64,000 nt of DNA from Bacteroidales bacterium Phil6 (lineage in GTDB: Bacteria; Bacteroidota; Bacteroidia; Bacteroidales; F082), in the NCBI GenBank assembly GCA_002633315.1, contig NWBN01000029.1:1-64000 (forward strand), read 5' to 3'. Each line of letters begins with the position of its first letter. Within the stretch, counting starts at the first letter, position 1. Positions 1 to 8,723 of the stretch are shown one piece after another. Under the pieces are notes generated by a model that did not search any database, had not been told where the DNA came from, and saw only the letters and a program-made list of their open reading frames with translations. The position numbers and the translations under genes are program-made.

Positions 1-36
1 CAACAGCGTCCCCTTTTTTGATGTTGTTAAAAATCG

Positions 37-44
37 TATCTTTG
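37..44 (+). promoter_or_regulatory. Orphan -7 box (TATCTTTG)
   Basis: Exact match to the Bacteroidota -7 consensus TAnnTTTG on the plus strand. No plus-strand gene follows: the only ATG nearby (position 59) opens a 16-codon frame. It may drive a small RNA, belong to a gene lost by rearrangement, or be chance in AT-rich DNA. Confidence 0.2.
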
Positions 45-111
45 CTCCTGTGTAAAATTAATGTTTTGTTTTTTTAAAATTTCTAACTACAAAAATATTA
101 AACTTTGAATT

Positions 112-130
112 TTACACACTTTTTGGGACA
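112..130 (-). repeat. IS-terminus-like 19-mer, left copy
   Basis: On the minus strand this reads TGTCCCAAAAAGTGTGTAA. It matches 17 of 19 bases of a plus-strand copy at 63756-63774, so the two lie in inverted orientation. Short repeats of this kind are found at ends of insertion sequences, but no transposase is present beside either copy. The identity as a mobile-element end is inference. Confidence 0.3.
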
Positions 131-158
131 ATATCTATTTTAAAGTCATACAAAAATA

Positions 159-213
159 ATACCGATAATTGCATGTTTTATTGATTTGTAAAATAATACG
201 CAATTATCGGTAT
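159..213 (-). terminator. Hairpin downstream of ilvA
   Basis: Perfect 14-bp inverted repeat (ATACCGATAATTGC at 159-172 pairing with 200-213) with a 27-nt loop. Read in the direction of ilvA it is followed by a T-rich run (TTATTTTTG), as expected of an intrinsic terminator. The long loop makes an operator or other palindrome possible too. Confidence 0.5.
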
Positions 214-251
214 GTTTATAAAGAACTGTTTTTTTTAGTCTATGAGAATAA

Positions 252-1472
252 TCAGGCAATTACAGTACACTCCAAATGACGTTCTTTCAGAGCATCAACT
301 ATAAGTTGCAATTGTGATTGATTTTGTAAATTAAACTGAATAACAACCATTGCTTTTCCAATCGGGACTGTTGAAATTGAACGTTCATGTTTAATATCGT
401 AAATATTCATTTTCAAATTTTCAAAAATGGAAAGCAAGTTTTTCAATTCACCTGACTGGTCTGGAATAATTACCTGAATGGTTGAACGCAGACCTTCTTC
501 TACCATTCCTTTTTCGACAATCTGTTCCAAGATCTGCATATTGATATTTCCTCCACTGATGAGAGGAACTACATTTTTACCTTTTATATCAGTCTTTTTA
601 AATAATGCGGCAGCCATTGAAGTTACGCCGGATGGTTCAGCCAATATTTTAGCACGTTGCAGTAGCAAGTATGCTGTATGAGCTATTTCCGTATCGCTGA
701 CAGTTACAATCTCATCTACATATTGTTGCACCAAATCGAAAGTAAGATCGCCGGGGCGTTTTACAGCTATTCCATCAGCAATGGTATTGACAGTGGGCAA
801 TGCTACTATATGATGTTCGTTGCGAGAAGTGTACATTGAAGCAGCGCCTTCAGCTTGAACACCGATGACTCTGATATTAGGGTTCATTTCCTTAATTGCC
901 AATGCAACGCCAGAAATCAATCCTCCACCTCCAATAGGGACGATTACGACATCGACGTCCGGCAATTGATCATGAATTTCCAATCCTATGGTACCCTGTC
1001 CTGCAATAATCAAAGGATCATTGAAAGGATGAATATATGTTGCATTATGTTCTTTACAATATTCTTGAGATGCAGCAAAAGCATCGTCAAACGATTCTCC
1101 TGCAAGAATAACTTCGGCACCATATCCTTTGGTTGCCAAAACTTTCAACGGAGGAGTGAAAATAGGCATAAAAATCGTACTTTTCATACCTAATTTTGAT
1201 GCTGAAAAGGCAACGCCTTGAGCATGGTTGCCGGCTGATGCGGCGACAACTCCACGTGATGCTTCTTCTTTTGTCAGACAAGCCAATTTATTGTATGCTC
1301 CACGAACTTTAAAAGCTCCTGTTGTCTGCATGTTTTCCAGTTTTAGGAAAATATTCGCATCCGACATTACAGAAAATGACTTGGAATGTAATAGGGTAGT
1401 TATTTTGGAAACACCCCTTAACCTGCTTTGAGCAGCAACAATATCAGAGAATTTTAAAACATTGTTAGCCAT
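252..1472 (-). CDS. ilvA: Threonine ammonia-lyase (threonine dehydratase)
   Basis: A 406-residue PLP enzyme that deaminates threonine to 2-oxobutanoate, the first step from threonine towards isoleucine. The PLP lysine lies in TGAFKVRGA (Lys55) and the phosphate-binding glycine loop is IGGGGLISG in the second third. The last ~80 residues form a single ACT-like regulatory domain, matching the medium-length class of the family (about 400 residues) rather than the long biosynthetic form with two ACT-like units. It stands alone with its own promoter and a hairpin after the stop, so it is probably monocistronic; the other ilv/leu genes are not here. The catabolic TdcB-type role cannot be excluded, since both share this fold; the regulatory domain favours the biosynthetic reading. 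Confidence 0.93.
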   Translation of the reverse strand: MANNVLKFSDIVAAQSRLRGVSKITTLLHSKSFSVMSDANIFLKLENMQTTGAFKVRGAYNKLACLTKEEASRGVVAASAGNHAQGVAFSASKLGMKSTIFMPIFTPPLKVLATKGYGAEVILAGESFDDAFAASQEYCKEHNATYIHPFNDPLIIAGQGTIGLEIHDQLPDVDVVIVPIGGGGLISGVALAIKEMNPNIRVIGVQAEGAASMYTSRNEHHIVALPTVNTIADGIAVKRPGDLTFDLVQQYVDEIVTVSDTEIAHTAYLLLQRAKILAEPSGVTSMAAALFKKTDIKGKNVVPLISGGNINMQILEQIVEKGMVEEGLRSTIQVIIPDQSGELKNLLSIFENLKMNIYDIKHERSISTVPIGKAMVVIQFNLQNQSQLQLIVDALKERHLECTVIA

Positions 1473-1507
1473 GATATTATTTTTTTAGTAACCATTTTTT
1501 TCTTCGA

Positions 1508-1515
1508 CAAAATTA
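1508..1515 (-). promoter_or_regulatory. -7 box of ilvA (TAATTTTG)
   Basis: TAATTTTG on the minus strand, 35 bases before the ilvA start, fits the Bacteroidota TAnnTTTG element. Confidence 0.5.
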
Positions 1516-1920
1516 CATAAAATTATTATCTTTTCATTTAATTATAAAAAATTTTTTAAAAGTGTGAAAAATACATTTTGACAATGTTAATAATGCATAT
1601 TTATGTTGAAAAACCTTAATATGACATTCTCAAAGTGGTTTTGTGCTGCAATATTTTGTTCAAACAATTATTTTGGTGATGTTTATTTTGAAATGAAATT
1701 CGGTATGTTTTATGAAATGAAAATAACTGCATCGAATTGATGGTTTCTTTGACATTCGAGACGGATTTTTATTTGATGAGATAATAGTCTTATCATAGAT
1801 AATAATTTATTTAACATATTGTATAACAATAAATTAATTGTTTTTGGAATGATTGAATAAAAATGTATTTTTTGATATTTTGAAATTGAATATACAATCT
1901 GTTCGTAAGGAATTATGTTT
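1516..1920. other. AT-rich intergenic stretch, no gene seen
   Basis: About 400 bases between the ilvA promoter and the end of the M20 amidohydrolase gene. A 79-codon minus-strand frame at 1710-1949 overlaps the end of the amidohydrolase gene and has no ribosome-binding site or recognisable protein features, so it is not called. No clear hairpin or RNA gene was found. Confidence 0.6.
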
Positions 1921-3021
1921 CTATAACGAAAGTCTTGCAATCTTCTCAAATAAGTCTATACCTGTTTTTATGATATTGTCGTTGAAACAATAGTCGGGAT
2001 TATGTAATGGCAGATGTTGTTCTCCGCAGCCAAGCCCAAACATGGCAGTTGGACATAAAGAAGAAAACCGTCCGAAGTCTTCAGACCATTTAAATGGCTC
2101 CTCTTTATTTATTATATTGAGATTCAATATTTTTGCTGCATGTTCCACAATATTTTCCGCCATATCATGGTTTTTGGTAGAAGGAAAATATTCATGTATG
2201 CTGTATGAACAATGAAGGCTGTAGTTTTGGGAAATATTTTGAGCCTTTTCAATGCATTCATTTTTAAGGTCATCGAGGCATTTATCATCGAAGCTTCTTA
2301 AAGTAACCCATATTTCAGCCTTGCCTGGAGCTATGCCGAAAGTCTTTTCTCCCAAAACGGCATGAGTCACCGTTATCAAGGAATATGGCGTCAAATCTTT
2401 GATATATGATGATTTATCGTTATAAAAATTAAGCAATTGATACAATGCTGTTGTCGGATTGATGCCTGTCTCAGGTTGTGAGGCATGTGCTGTTATTCCA
2501 GCAAGGGATATTTTCAGCCCCAAAGATGCAGCAGCAAAACAGCCTTTTATTGTGACTATGCTGTTTTCTTTATATCCGGGCAAGTTATGAAGGGCGAAAG
2601 CCATGTCAGGCATTATTTCTTTCATGTTGGGGTCGTTGATAACAGCTTCTGCACCTTGTCCTGTCTCTTCTGCCGGTTGAAACAACAATAATATTTCTCC
2701 TCGTTCCGGAGGTGTTTTCGAGAAACGTTCTGCCAGTCCACATAATATGGCAGTATGCCCGTCATGTCCGCATCGATGTGAGAATGATCTGTCGCCTTCT
2801 TTTATGTTCAAGCCGTCAATATCGGCTCTCACCATTATTCTTTTACCGTTATTTTTGCCCTTAAATAAAACCGCAACACCGTATCCTCCAATGTTGCGTA
2901 TTATTTTATGATAATTCAAATTATTAAAAAAATTATTGATTATCAAATTAGTGTTTTTTTCATTGCCTGAAAGTTCGGCATTATCATGTAAGGTTTGTCT
3001 TAGTTCTGATATATTTTTCAT
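1921..3021 (-). CDS. M20 family amidohydrolase/peptidase
   Basis: A 366-residue cytosolic metalloenzyme of the M20D type, the group holding hippurate hydrolase, IAA-amino-acid hydrolase and N-acetyl-diaminopimelate deacetylase. Metal-binding features are the RADIDGL segment, HRCGHDGHTA and the acidic pair in FQPAEETGQGA; the lid domain follows (near GITAHASQPETG), and the catalytic domain resumes in the last ~100 residues. No signal peptide. It is divergent from manA and not in an operon, so context does not tell the substrate; N-acyl amino acids are likely from the family. The end of the gene lies beside an AT-rich gap without an obvious terminator. Confidence 0.85.
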   Translation of the reverse strand: MKNISELRQTLHDNAELSGNEKNTNLIINNFFNNLNYHKIIRNIGGYGVAVLFKGKNNGKRIMVRADIDGLNIKEGDRSFSHRCGHDGHTAILCGLAERFSKTPPERGEILLLFQPAEETGQGAEAVINDPNMKEIMPDMAFALHNLPGYKENSIVTIKGCFAAASLGLKISLAGITAHASQPETGINPTTALYQLLNFYNDKSSYIKDLTPYSLITVTHAVLGEKTFGIAPGKAEIWVTLRSFDDKCLDDLKNECIEKAQNISQNYSLHCSYSIHEYFPSTKNHDMAENIVEHAAKILNLNIINKEEPFKWSEDFGRFSSLCPTAMFGLGCGEQHLPLHNPDYCFNDNIIKTGIDLFEKIARLSL

Positions 3022-3146
3022 TTCATTGTCATTTTGATTGTAAAACTAATCATTTTTTGCAAACAAAAGAGTTACTGATAGGTTTGGTTTTACAAATTTA
3101 TGATGCCAAAATAAACACTTTTATACTTACATTTATTAAAAAGTAC

Positions 3147-3154
3147 TATCTTTG
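3147..3154 (+). promoter_or_regulatory. -7 box of the manA operon (TATCTTTG)
   Basis: Exact TAnnTTTG element 16 bases before the ATG at 3171. It lies inside the longer reading frame that begins at 3057 and so rules out that start. Confidence 0.75.
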
Positions 3155-3170
3155 CAGCAAAAGTACAGTC

Positions 3171-4154
3171 ATGAGTGTATTGTATCCTTTGAAATTTGAA
3201 CCTCAATATTTTGAGAAGATATGGGGAGGACAGTATGTTAAAACATTGTTACACAAGGATTTCGGTAAATTACTCAATTGTGGAGAGATGTGGATTCTTT
3301 CAGGTGTCGAAGGGCATAACAGTGTGGTGACAAACGGTAACTTTGCCGGTGATGAACTTAATGACCTTGTGGAAGTGTTTATGGGAGACCTTGTTGGTGA
3401 TAATGTCTTTGACAAATATGGAGAACAATTTCCGTTACTTGTCAAAATAATAGATCCTATTACATGGCTTTCGGTACAAGTACATCCTGATGATGAGTTG
3501 GCAAAAAAGATAGGTTTGGAGAACGGCAAGACGGAGATGTGGTACGTGATGCATGCAGAACATCATGCAGAATTGGTTAGCGGATTTAACAGAGACATAA
3601 ATAAGGACGAGTTTCGTCATCTTATTGAAAATAAGGAGATAGAAAAGGTTCTTAATTATGAACATGTTCATGAAGGCGATGTGTTCTTTATTCCGGCTCG
3701 TCGCATTCATGCTTTGGGTCCCGGCTGTATGGTGGCTGAGATTCAGCAGACAAGCGATACTACTTATCGTGTTTATGACTGGGATAGAATAGACCAGTAT
3801 GGAATGTATCGTGAGCTGCATGTTGAGCAGGCTTTATATACTCTTAACTATAAGAAAGAGGATAATTACAAGACTGATTATGATAAAAAAATCATCGACA
3901 CTACTGTGCCGCTTGTTAAATGTCCTTATTTTTATACCAATTTCATACATCTCGATGCTTCCATGAAGAAAGATTATTCCGAATTGGATTCTTTTGTCAT
4001 CTTGATGGCTGTGTCGGAAAGATTTGTTTTGAAATACGAAAATGGTGAAGAAGTCGTTAATATGGGAGAATGTATTCTGATTCCCAATGTTATCAACAAT
4101 GTTGAGATATGTGTCGAGAAAGATGCAAAGATTCTTGAAGTATATATTGTTTGA
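3171..4154 (+). CDS. manA: Class I mannose-6-phosphate isomerase
   Basis: A 327-residue zinc-dependent cupin enzyme interconverting mannose 6-phosphate and fructose 6-phosphate, feeding mannose catabolism and GDP-mannose supply. It opens with YPLKFEPQYFEKIWGG, the usual N-terminus of the family; zinc ligands are expected in VQVHPDDELA (Gln and His) and in the IPARRIHALGPG segment, with EIQQTSDTTYRVYDWDR after it. The frame is open upstream to 3057, but a -7 box at 3147-3154 sits in that extension, so the ATG at 3171 is used. It heads an operon with a TlpA-like protein 29 bases on. Why a sugar isomerase is paired with envelope thiol proteins is not clear. Confidence 0.93.
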   Translation: MSVLYPLKFEPQYFEKIWGGQYVKTLLHKDFGKLLNCGEMWILSGVEGHNSVVTNGNFAGDELNDLVEVFMGDLVGDNVFDKYGEQFPLLVKIIDPITWLSVQVHPDDELAKKIGLENGKTEMWYVMHAEHHAELVSGFNRDINKDEFRHLIENKEIEKVLNYEHVHEGDVFFIPARRIHALGPGCMVAEIQQTSDTTYRVYDWDRIDQYGMYRELHVEQALYTLNYKKEDNYKTDYDKKIIDTTVPLVKCPYFYTNFIHLDASMKKDYSELDSFVILMAVSERFVLKYENGEEVVNMGECILIPNVINNVEICVEKDAKILEVYIV

Positions 4155-4183
4155 AATAAATTGTATAACTTAATAATTGAAGT

Positions 4184-4678
4184 ATGAAGAAATTATCGAC
4201 AATTTTGATTTTGGCATTCTTGGCATTGAATGTCATGGCACAAGAGAAAAGTGATTTACCCAATGTTACCATCAAGAACCTTAACGGAGAGAGTATTAAT
4301 GTCTCGGAGTTAAGTAATGATGGAAATCCGTTCGTCTTGACGTTTTGGGCTACATGGTGCAGTCCTTGTGTTAAAGAACATAATGCTTTAAGTGAAGTTT
4401 ATGATGACTGGGTTGAGGAAACAGGTGTTAAAATTTATTCTGTTTCAATAGATGACTCACGTTCCACTCCTAAGATTAAGCCTTTTGTTGAAGGTAAAGG
4501 CTGGCCTTTCGAGATACTTTTGGATGTTAACAAAGACCTTGCCCGTTCTATGAATGTCAGTGTGCCTCCGCATACTTTCCTTTTCGATGGAGATGGCAAG
4601 ATAGTATATCAACATACAGGATATTTTGAAGGTGCCGAAGAAGAATTGTATCAAGAGATTCTTAAGATAGTGAAATAA
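4184..4678 (+). CDS. TlpA-like periplasmic thioredoxin
   Basis: A 164-residue thioredoxin-fold protein with a signal peptide (MKKLSTILILAFLALNVMAQ, cut after about residue 20). The redox motif is WCSPC (Cys59, Cys62) in TFWATWCSPCVKEH. The C-terminal half has the cis-proline region SVPPHTFLFDGDG typical of TlpA/ResA reductases. It probably reduces or isomerises disulfides in envelope proteins. It sits between manA and a DUF6029 barrel gene, 19 bases before the latter. The last gene of the operon, an Omp28 lipoprotein, also carries a CxxC motif, so the two may be redox partners; that is inference. Confidence 0.88.
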   Translation: MKKLSTILILAFLALNVMAQEKSDLPNVTIKNLNGESINVSELSNDGNPFVLTFWATWCSPCVKEHNALSEVYDDWVEETGVKIYSVSIDDSRSTPKIKPFVEGKGWPFEILLDVNKDLARSMNVSVPPHTFLFDGDGKIVYQHTGYFEGAEEELYQEILKIVK

Positions 4679-4697
4679 AATTTGTAAATTTCAGAAG

Positions 4698-6419
4698 ATG
4701 AAGCGTATTTTATTATTGACTATTCTGATAGTCAGTGCTGTTGGCGGTTATGCACAGTCGTTTTTGCAGAATTCTCAAGTCAATGGAAGTTTTCAGATCG
4801 ATGCACAGTATTACAATACTGATGAAGGTATAGGTATTTATGATTCATTAATCAATGGCAAGAGATTGGGGGTTAACGGGTTTGGTAAGTTGACATATAC
4901 ATTGGGCGATTTCTCTGCCGGCATGCGTTTCGAGGCATACGAGACACCACTCTCCGGTTTCGACAGCCGTCTTGAGGGTTGCGGTATTGCCAACTATTGG
5001 GCATCATACGATAACGGTACTATTGGTGTTACTGTGGGTGACATCTATGACCAATTTGGTAATGGTTTGGTATTCAGGACATACGAGGAGTGGTCGCTCG
5101 GTTTTGACAACTCTTTGCGTGGTATGAGAGCTGTATATCGCCCGACACAAGGTGTCACTCTTAAAGGTGTTTATGGTAAACAACGTTATTATTGGGCATC
5201 TTATGACGCGGATCAAAGTCGTGGCATAGTGCGCGGTATAGATGGAGACTGGGATATCAACCAAAGCATCTCCGGTTTGAATGACAGTAAGTTCAGAGCT
5301 TCAGTAGGTGCAAGTTTCGTAAGCAAATATCAGAAAGATAATGATTTGTTTTATTATATGCCTGAGAATGTGGCGGCATACGCCGGAAGAGTGAATCTTT
5401 CTATGGGTCGTTTCGCTTTTAGTACGGAATATGCTCATAAAATAAATAACCCTTCCGCTATCAACAATATGATTTATAAAGATGGCGAGGCTCTCCTTTC
5501 GTCATTGTCGTATGCACAGAAAGGTCTCGGTATAGTGTTGCAGGTGAAACGTGTTGACAATATGAGTTTTAAATCGGATTATAATGCTAAAGAAAGCGAC
5601 CTCGACATTAACTTCCTGCCTCCTATCAACTTTACTCATACACACAGTCTTCCTGCCATGTATTCTTATTCTACACAACCTAATGGTGAGATGGCAGTGC
5701 AATTTCAGGTTAATTACACTATTCCTAAAAAGACTTTGTTGGGTGGTAAATATGGTACGAAATTGGCATTCAACTACAGTCAGGTTAATGATATAGTACG
5801 TGACTCTATTATTGTTAATGGTGTTCCTTCTCTCAATCAGTCCGGTACTCTTGGTTATACATCGCCGTTTTTTGGGGTGAGCGACCATATTTTCTACCGT
5901 GATATCAATTTTGAAATAGAAAAGCGTATCAGTAAAGACTGGAGATTGGTTGTCATGTATATCAATTTGTTATATGATATGGCAACAATAGAAGGTCACG
6001 TCGGAGCTCCGGAGGTGCGTGCCAATATTGCATTCGCCGATATTACCTATAAAATTACAGCCCGTCAGAGTATTCGTTGCGAGTTGCAACATTTGTGGGA
6101 TAATATTGGAAAAGATTATGTTGTTCATGAAGGGGAAGAAAAAGATTTTCAGAAAAGAGGCAACTGGATGGCAGCATTGTTGGAATATGCTATTGCACCT
6201 AAATGGTTCGTTTCAGTAGCTGACAAATACAACTACGGTAATCCCGTGGCGGAATATAGAGATCATTATTATACCGTTTCTGTAGGTTTCATTAAGGATG
6301 CCACCAGAATAATGCTCACCGGAGGTCGTCAGAGCGAAGGTGTTGTTTGTGTAGGCGGCGTCTGCCGTACCGTGCCTGCTTCGAGCGGCGTGTCATTGAC
6401 TGTAACAACATCATTCTAA
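4698..6419 (+). CDS. DUF6029 family outer-membrane protein
   Basis: A 573-residue exported protein (signal peptide ending near GGYAQ, residue 20). The sequence is full of alternating aromatic and polar strands (for example FSAGMRFEAYE, WRLVVMYINLLYD, YTVSVGFIKDATRIML) and ends in a phenylalanine (SLTVTTSF), as outer-membrane beta-barrels do. It resembles the Bacteroidales family DUF6029, whose function I do not know. It lies 19 bases after the thioredoxin gene and 24 before the Omp28 lipoprotein, in the same operon. Three cysteines near the C-terminus (GVVCVGGVCRTV) plus one in the N-terminal third could be substrates of the neighbouring thioredoxin. Confidence 0.75.
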   Translation: MKRILLLTILIVSAVGGYAQSFLQNSQVNGSFQIDAQYYNTDEGIGIYDSLINGKRLGVNGFGKLTYTLGDFSAGMRFEAYETPLSGFDSRLEGCGIANYWASYDNGTIGVTVGDIYDQFGNGLVFRTYEEWSLGFDNSLRGMRAVYRPTQGVTLKGVYGKQRYYWASYDADQSRGIVRGIDGDWDINQSISGLNDSKFRASVGASFVSKYQKDNDLFYYMPENVAAYAGRVNLSMGRFAFSTEYAHKINNPSAINNMIYKDGEALLSSLSYAQKGLGIVLQVKRVDNMSFKSDYNAKESDLDINFLPPINFTHTHSLPAMYSYSTQPNGEMAVQFQVNYTIPKKTLLGGKYGTKLAFNYSQVNDIVRDSIIVNGVPSLNQSGTLGYTSPFFGVSDHIFYRDINFEIEKRISKDWRLVVMYINLLYDMATIEGHVGAPEVRANIAFADITYKITARQSIRCELQHLWDNIGKDYVVHEGEEKDFQKRGNWMAALLEYAIAPKWFVSVADKYNYGNPVAEYRDHYYTVSVGFIKDATRIMLTGGRQSEGVVCVGGVCRTVPASSGVSLTVTTSF

Positions 6420-6443
6420 ATTTTAATGAATAATTATCGTATT

Positions 6444-7253
6444 ATGAAAAAGATATCATTATTTTTTGTTTTTGCTTTGATGTTTGTAATGACATCATGC
6501 GATAAATTGGATGAACCTTTTAAAAAAGAAGTTAATATAGAGGCGACCGGTAGAGTGGTATTGCTTGAAGATTATACCGGAGTGCGTTGTGTCAATTGTC
6601 CGGCTGCTGCCGAGATAGCACATGAACTTCAGGAAACTTTTGGAGAGAGTCTCGTGGTGATGGGTGTTCATGCCGGATTCCTTTCCATGCCTTTGACAGG
6701 TTATCCTGATTTCAGGACAGAGGCAGGTACTGCATGGTATAATTATTTTGGCTTTCAGTCAAATCCTATAGGTACGATAAACCGGATTAAGGGAGATGCA
6801 GGTTATGGTTTCAATGATGGAGAATGGGCTACTAAGGTGGCTGAAGAGTTGGCAAAAGAACAAGTCGCAGAGTTGGATATTGTTTGCAATTACAATGAAC
6901 AGACAAGAAATCTGAACGTTGAAGTTAATACTGTATTCCTTCAGTCTCAAAGCGGAAAATATCTTGTTACTGCTTGTTTGGTGGAGGACAGCGTTGTCGG
7001 GCGTCAGTTATGTCCGGAACCTGTTGGTGCCGATTCAACTTACGTCCATCGTCATGTGTTCAGAGGTACTATCAATGGGACTTGGGGTACAGAGATATTT
7101 GACGGTGCAGTGCCGGCAAATGAAGAGATTTCCACAACATGCAGTATTACCGTAGATACAACTTACAACGCTGATAACTGTTATGTGGTAGCATTCGTTT
7201 ATGAAGATGCAAACAAAAATATTTTACAGGCTTTTCAGAAAAAGATTAAATAA
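6444..7253 (+). CDS. Omp28-related lipoprotein
   Basis: A 269-residue surface or periplasmic lipoprotein: lipobox FVMTSC with Cys19, followed by acidic residues (DKLDE) that fit the Bacteroidota surface-lipoprotein export signal. The family is Omp28, named after a Porphyromonas gingivalis antigen. The N-terminal domain is thioredoxin-like with CVNC (Cys49, Cys52) in LLEDYTGVRCVNCPAA; the rest is a beta-sandwich. The ATG at 6426 is in frame but the one at 6444 begins a canonical lipoprotein signal, so 6444 is preferred. It is last in the operon and is followed by a strong terminator. A redox link with the TlpA-like protein two genes upstream is plausible. Confidence 0.82.
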   Translation: MKKISLFFVFALMFVMTSCDKLDEPFKKEVNIEATGRVVLLEDYTGVRCVNCPAAAEIAHELQETFGESLVVMGVHAGFLSMPLTGYPDFRTEAGTAWYNYFGFQSNPIGTINRIKGDAGYGFNDGEWATKVAEELAKEQVAELDIVCNYNEQTRNLNVEVNTVFLQSQSGKYLVTACLVEDSVVGRQLCPEPVGADSTYVHRHVFRGTINGTWGTEIFDGAVPANEEISTTCSITVDTTYNADNCYVVAFVYEDANKNILQAFQKKIK

Positions 7254-7324
7254 TCGATGAACTGTCCTATTAATAATTAGGTGTTGTTCGTGATTTGGCG
7301 TTTTGCCTGTAGTGTGAACTGATG

Positions 7325-7359
7325 AGGGATGTGCCGAATGAAAAATCGGGTGCATCCCT
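7325..7359 (+). terminator. Terminator of the manA-omp28 operon
   Basis: AGGGATGTGCC (7325-7335) pairs with GGTGCATCCCT (7349-7359), 11 bp with two G-U pairs and a 13-nt loop. It lies 70 bases after the Omp28 stop. Confidence 0.7.
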
Positions 7360-7455
7360 TTCATATTTAATTGTGTGTCATGATATCTTGGCAATCAAAT
7401 AAAATCTGTGCGTGATTTTAGGATAATTTTTTATTAACGACGATTTGACTATACG

Positions 7456-8694
7456 TTATTGACCTTCAAAAGTCAGGATGCTGATATTTTCTTTGTCGAA
7501 TATCGTATTGGCTACGTTTAATAAATCTTCAGCAGTAATCTTCTCCACCTTGGATATTGTCTCCGGCAATGTTTCTAAAGCGTTTTTATAAAAACCGTCT
7601 CGAGCCATGGAAAGCAGTTCGTTCAGTCCCGACTCGTTACCGAGAGCCACTTGTCCGATAAGTTGTTTTTTTGCGTTGGACAATTGCAGTATGCCGAGTT
7701 TGTTTTGTTTTAATTTGTCCAACTCTTTGAAAACAAGGCTTATTGCTTTTTCTTTTGAATGAGGGTCCACTCCGAGATAGATGGTGAAATTGCCAACATC
7801 GGAATATGCATTGTATTGAGATTCAATTGTATATGCAAAGCCGTATTTTTCTCTTATATTGAGATTGAGACGGGAACTCATTGCAGGTCCGCCAAGTATG
7901 TTGTTTAACAATATCATTTTCAGTTTGTCAGGATGGTCATAACTATAAGCGATACCGCCTATCATGCAATGTGTTAGATGATTAGTGCGTTTTTCGGTCT
8001 TTTTTGTTGGAGGCAGCGACGTGAAAGGTAGTCTGTTTGAGACAGTGCCGAAGTTCTTATATCCTCCGAAATGTTTTATGGCAAAATGTTGGAATGTCTC
8101 GAAATCAATATCGCCAATGGTGGCAAGAATCATTTTGTCGGGAGAATAGTTTTTGGAATAGAAACTGATGATGTCGTTGCGTGTGTAATTGCTGACGAGA
8201 GGTATAGTCCCCAATATGTTACGACCAAGCTGATGTCCTCTGTACAGAAGATTTTCAAATTCATCTATTATTTCGTCGTAAGGAGAGTCGAGGTATGAAT
8301 TTATTTCGTCGAGTATCACTTCTTTTTCTTTCTCAACCTCATTTTCAGGAAAGATGCTGTTGAAAGCGACATCTGATATCAGTTCTATCGCTTTAGAATA
8401 ATGTTCTTTCAAGAAAGAGGCATGTATGCAGGTTTCTTCTTTTGTAGTAAAGGCATTAAGGTCACCTCCGACATTTTCGAGACAACTTAATACATGGAAA
8501 GCCTTACGTTTCTTCGTCCCCTTGAAGAGCAGATGTTCTATGAAGTGAGCAAGTCCGTTTTCATCTTCAAGTTCATCGCGCATTCCAATGTCAATCATCA
8601 AGGCAAGATGAGCCACTGTACCGCTACGACGACGATGCAACAACCTTAAACCGTTAGGCAATACGGCTTCTGAAATGAAATATTCGTCAGACAT
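7456..8694 (-). CDS. M16 family zinc peptidase (insulinase type)
   Basis: A 412-residue metallopeptidase with the inverted zinc motif HxxEH in LAHFIEHLLFKGT and the downstream glutamate in KEKEVILDEINSYLDSPYDE. The length fits the short, single-unit bacterial M16 enzymes (the YmxG type) with an N-terminal catalytic and a C-terminal non-catalytic domain (around GGPAMSSRLNLNIREKYGFAYT). No signal peptide, so it is probably cytosolic. Members degrade peptides, but the substrate is not predictable. It follows a lipoprotein gene by 29 bases on the same strand and is likely cotranscribed from the promoter at 9450-9457. Confidence 0.9.
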   Translation of the reverse strand: MSDEYFISEAVLPNGLRLLHRRRSGTVAHLALMIDIGMRDELEDENGLAHFIEHLLFKGTKKRKAFHVLSCLENVGGDLNAFTTKEETCIHASFLKEHYSKAIELISDVAFNSIFPENEVEKEKEVILDEINSYLDSPYDEIIDEFENLLYRGHQLGRNILGTIPLVSNYTRNDIISFYSKNYSPDKMILATIGDIDFETFQHFAIKHFGGYKNFGTVSNRLPFTSLPPTKKTEKRTNHLTHCMIGGIAYSYDHPDKLKMILLNNILGGPAMSSRLNLNIREKYGFAYTIESQYNAYSDVGNFTIYLGVDPHSKEKAISLVFKELDKLKQNKLGILQLSNAKKQLIGQVALGNESGLNELLSMARDGFYKNALETLPETISKVEKITAEDLLNVANTIFDKENISILTFEGQ

Positions 8695-8723
8695 TATTTA
8701 TTAAATGTCAATACAGTTGTAAA

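Noticed and set aside
1710..1949. 79-codon minus-strand frame after the M20 gene
   Set aside because: It overlaps the end of the amidohydrolase gene, has no ribosome-binding site or recognisable domain, and lies in AT-rich DNA.
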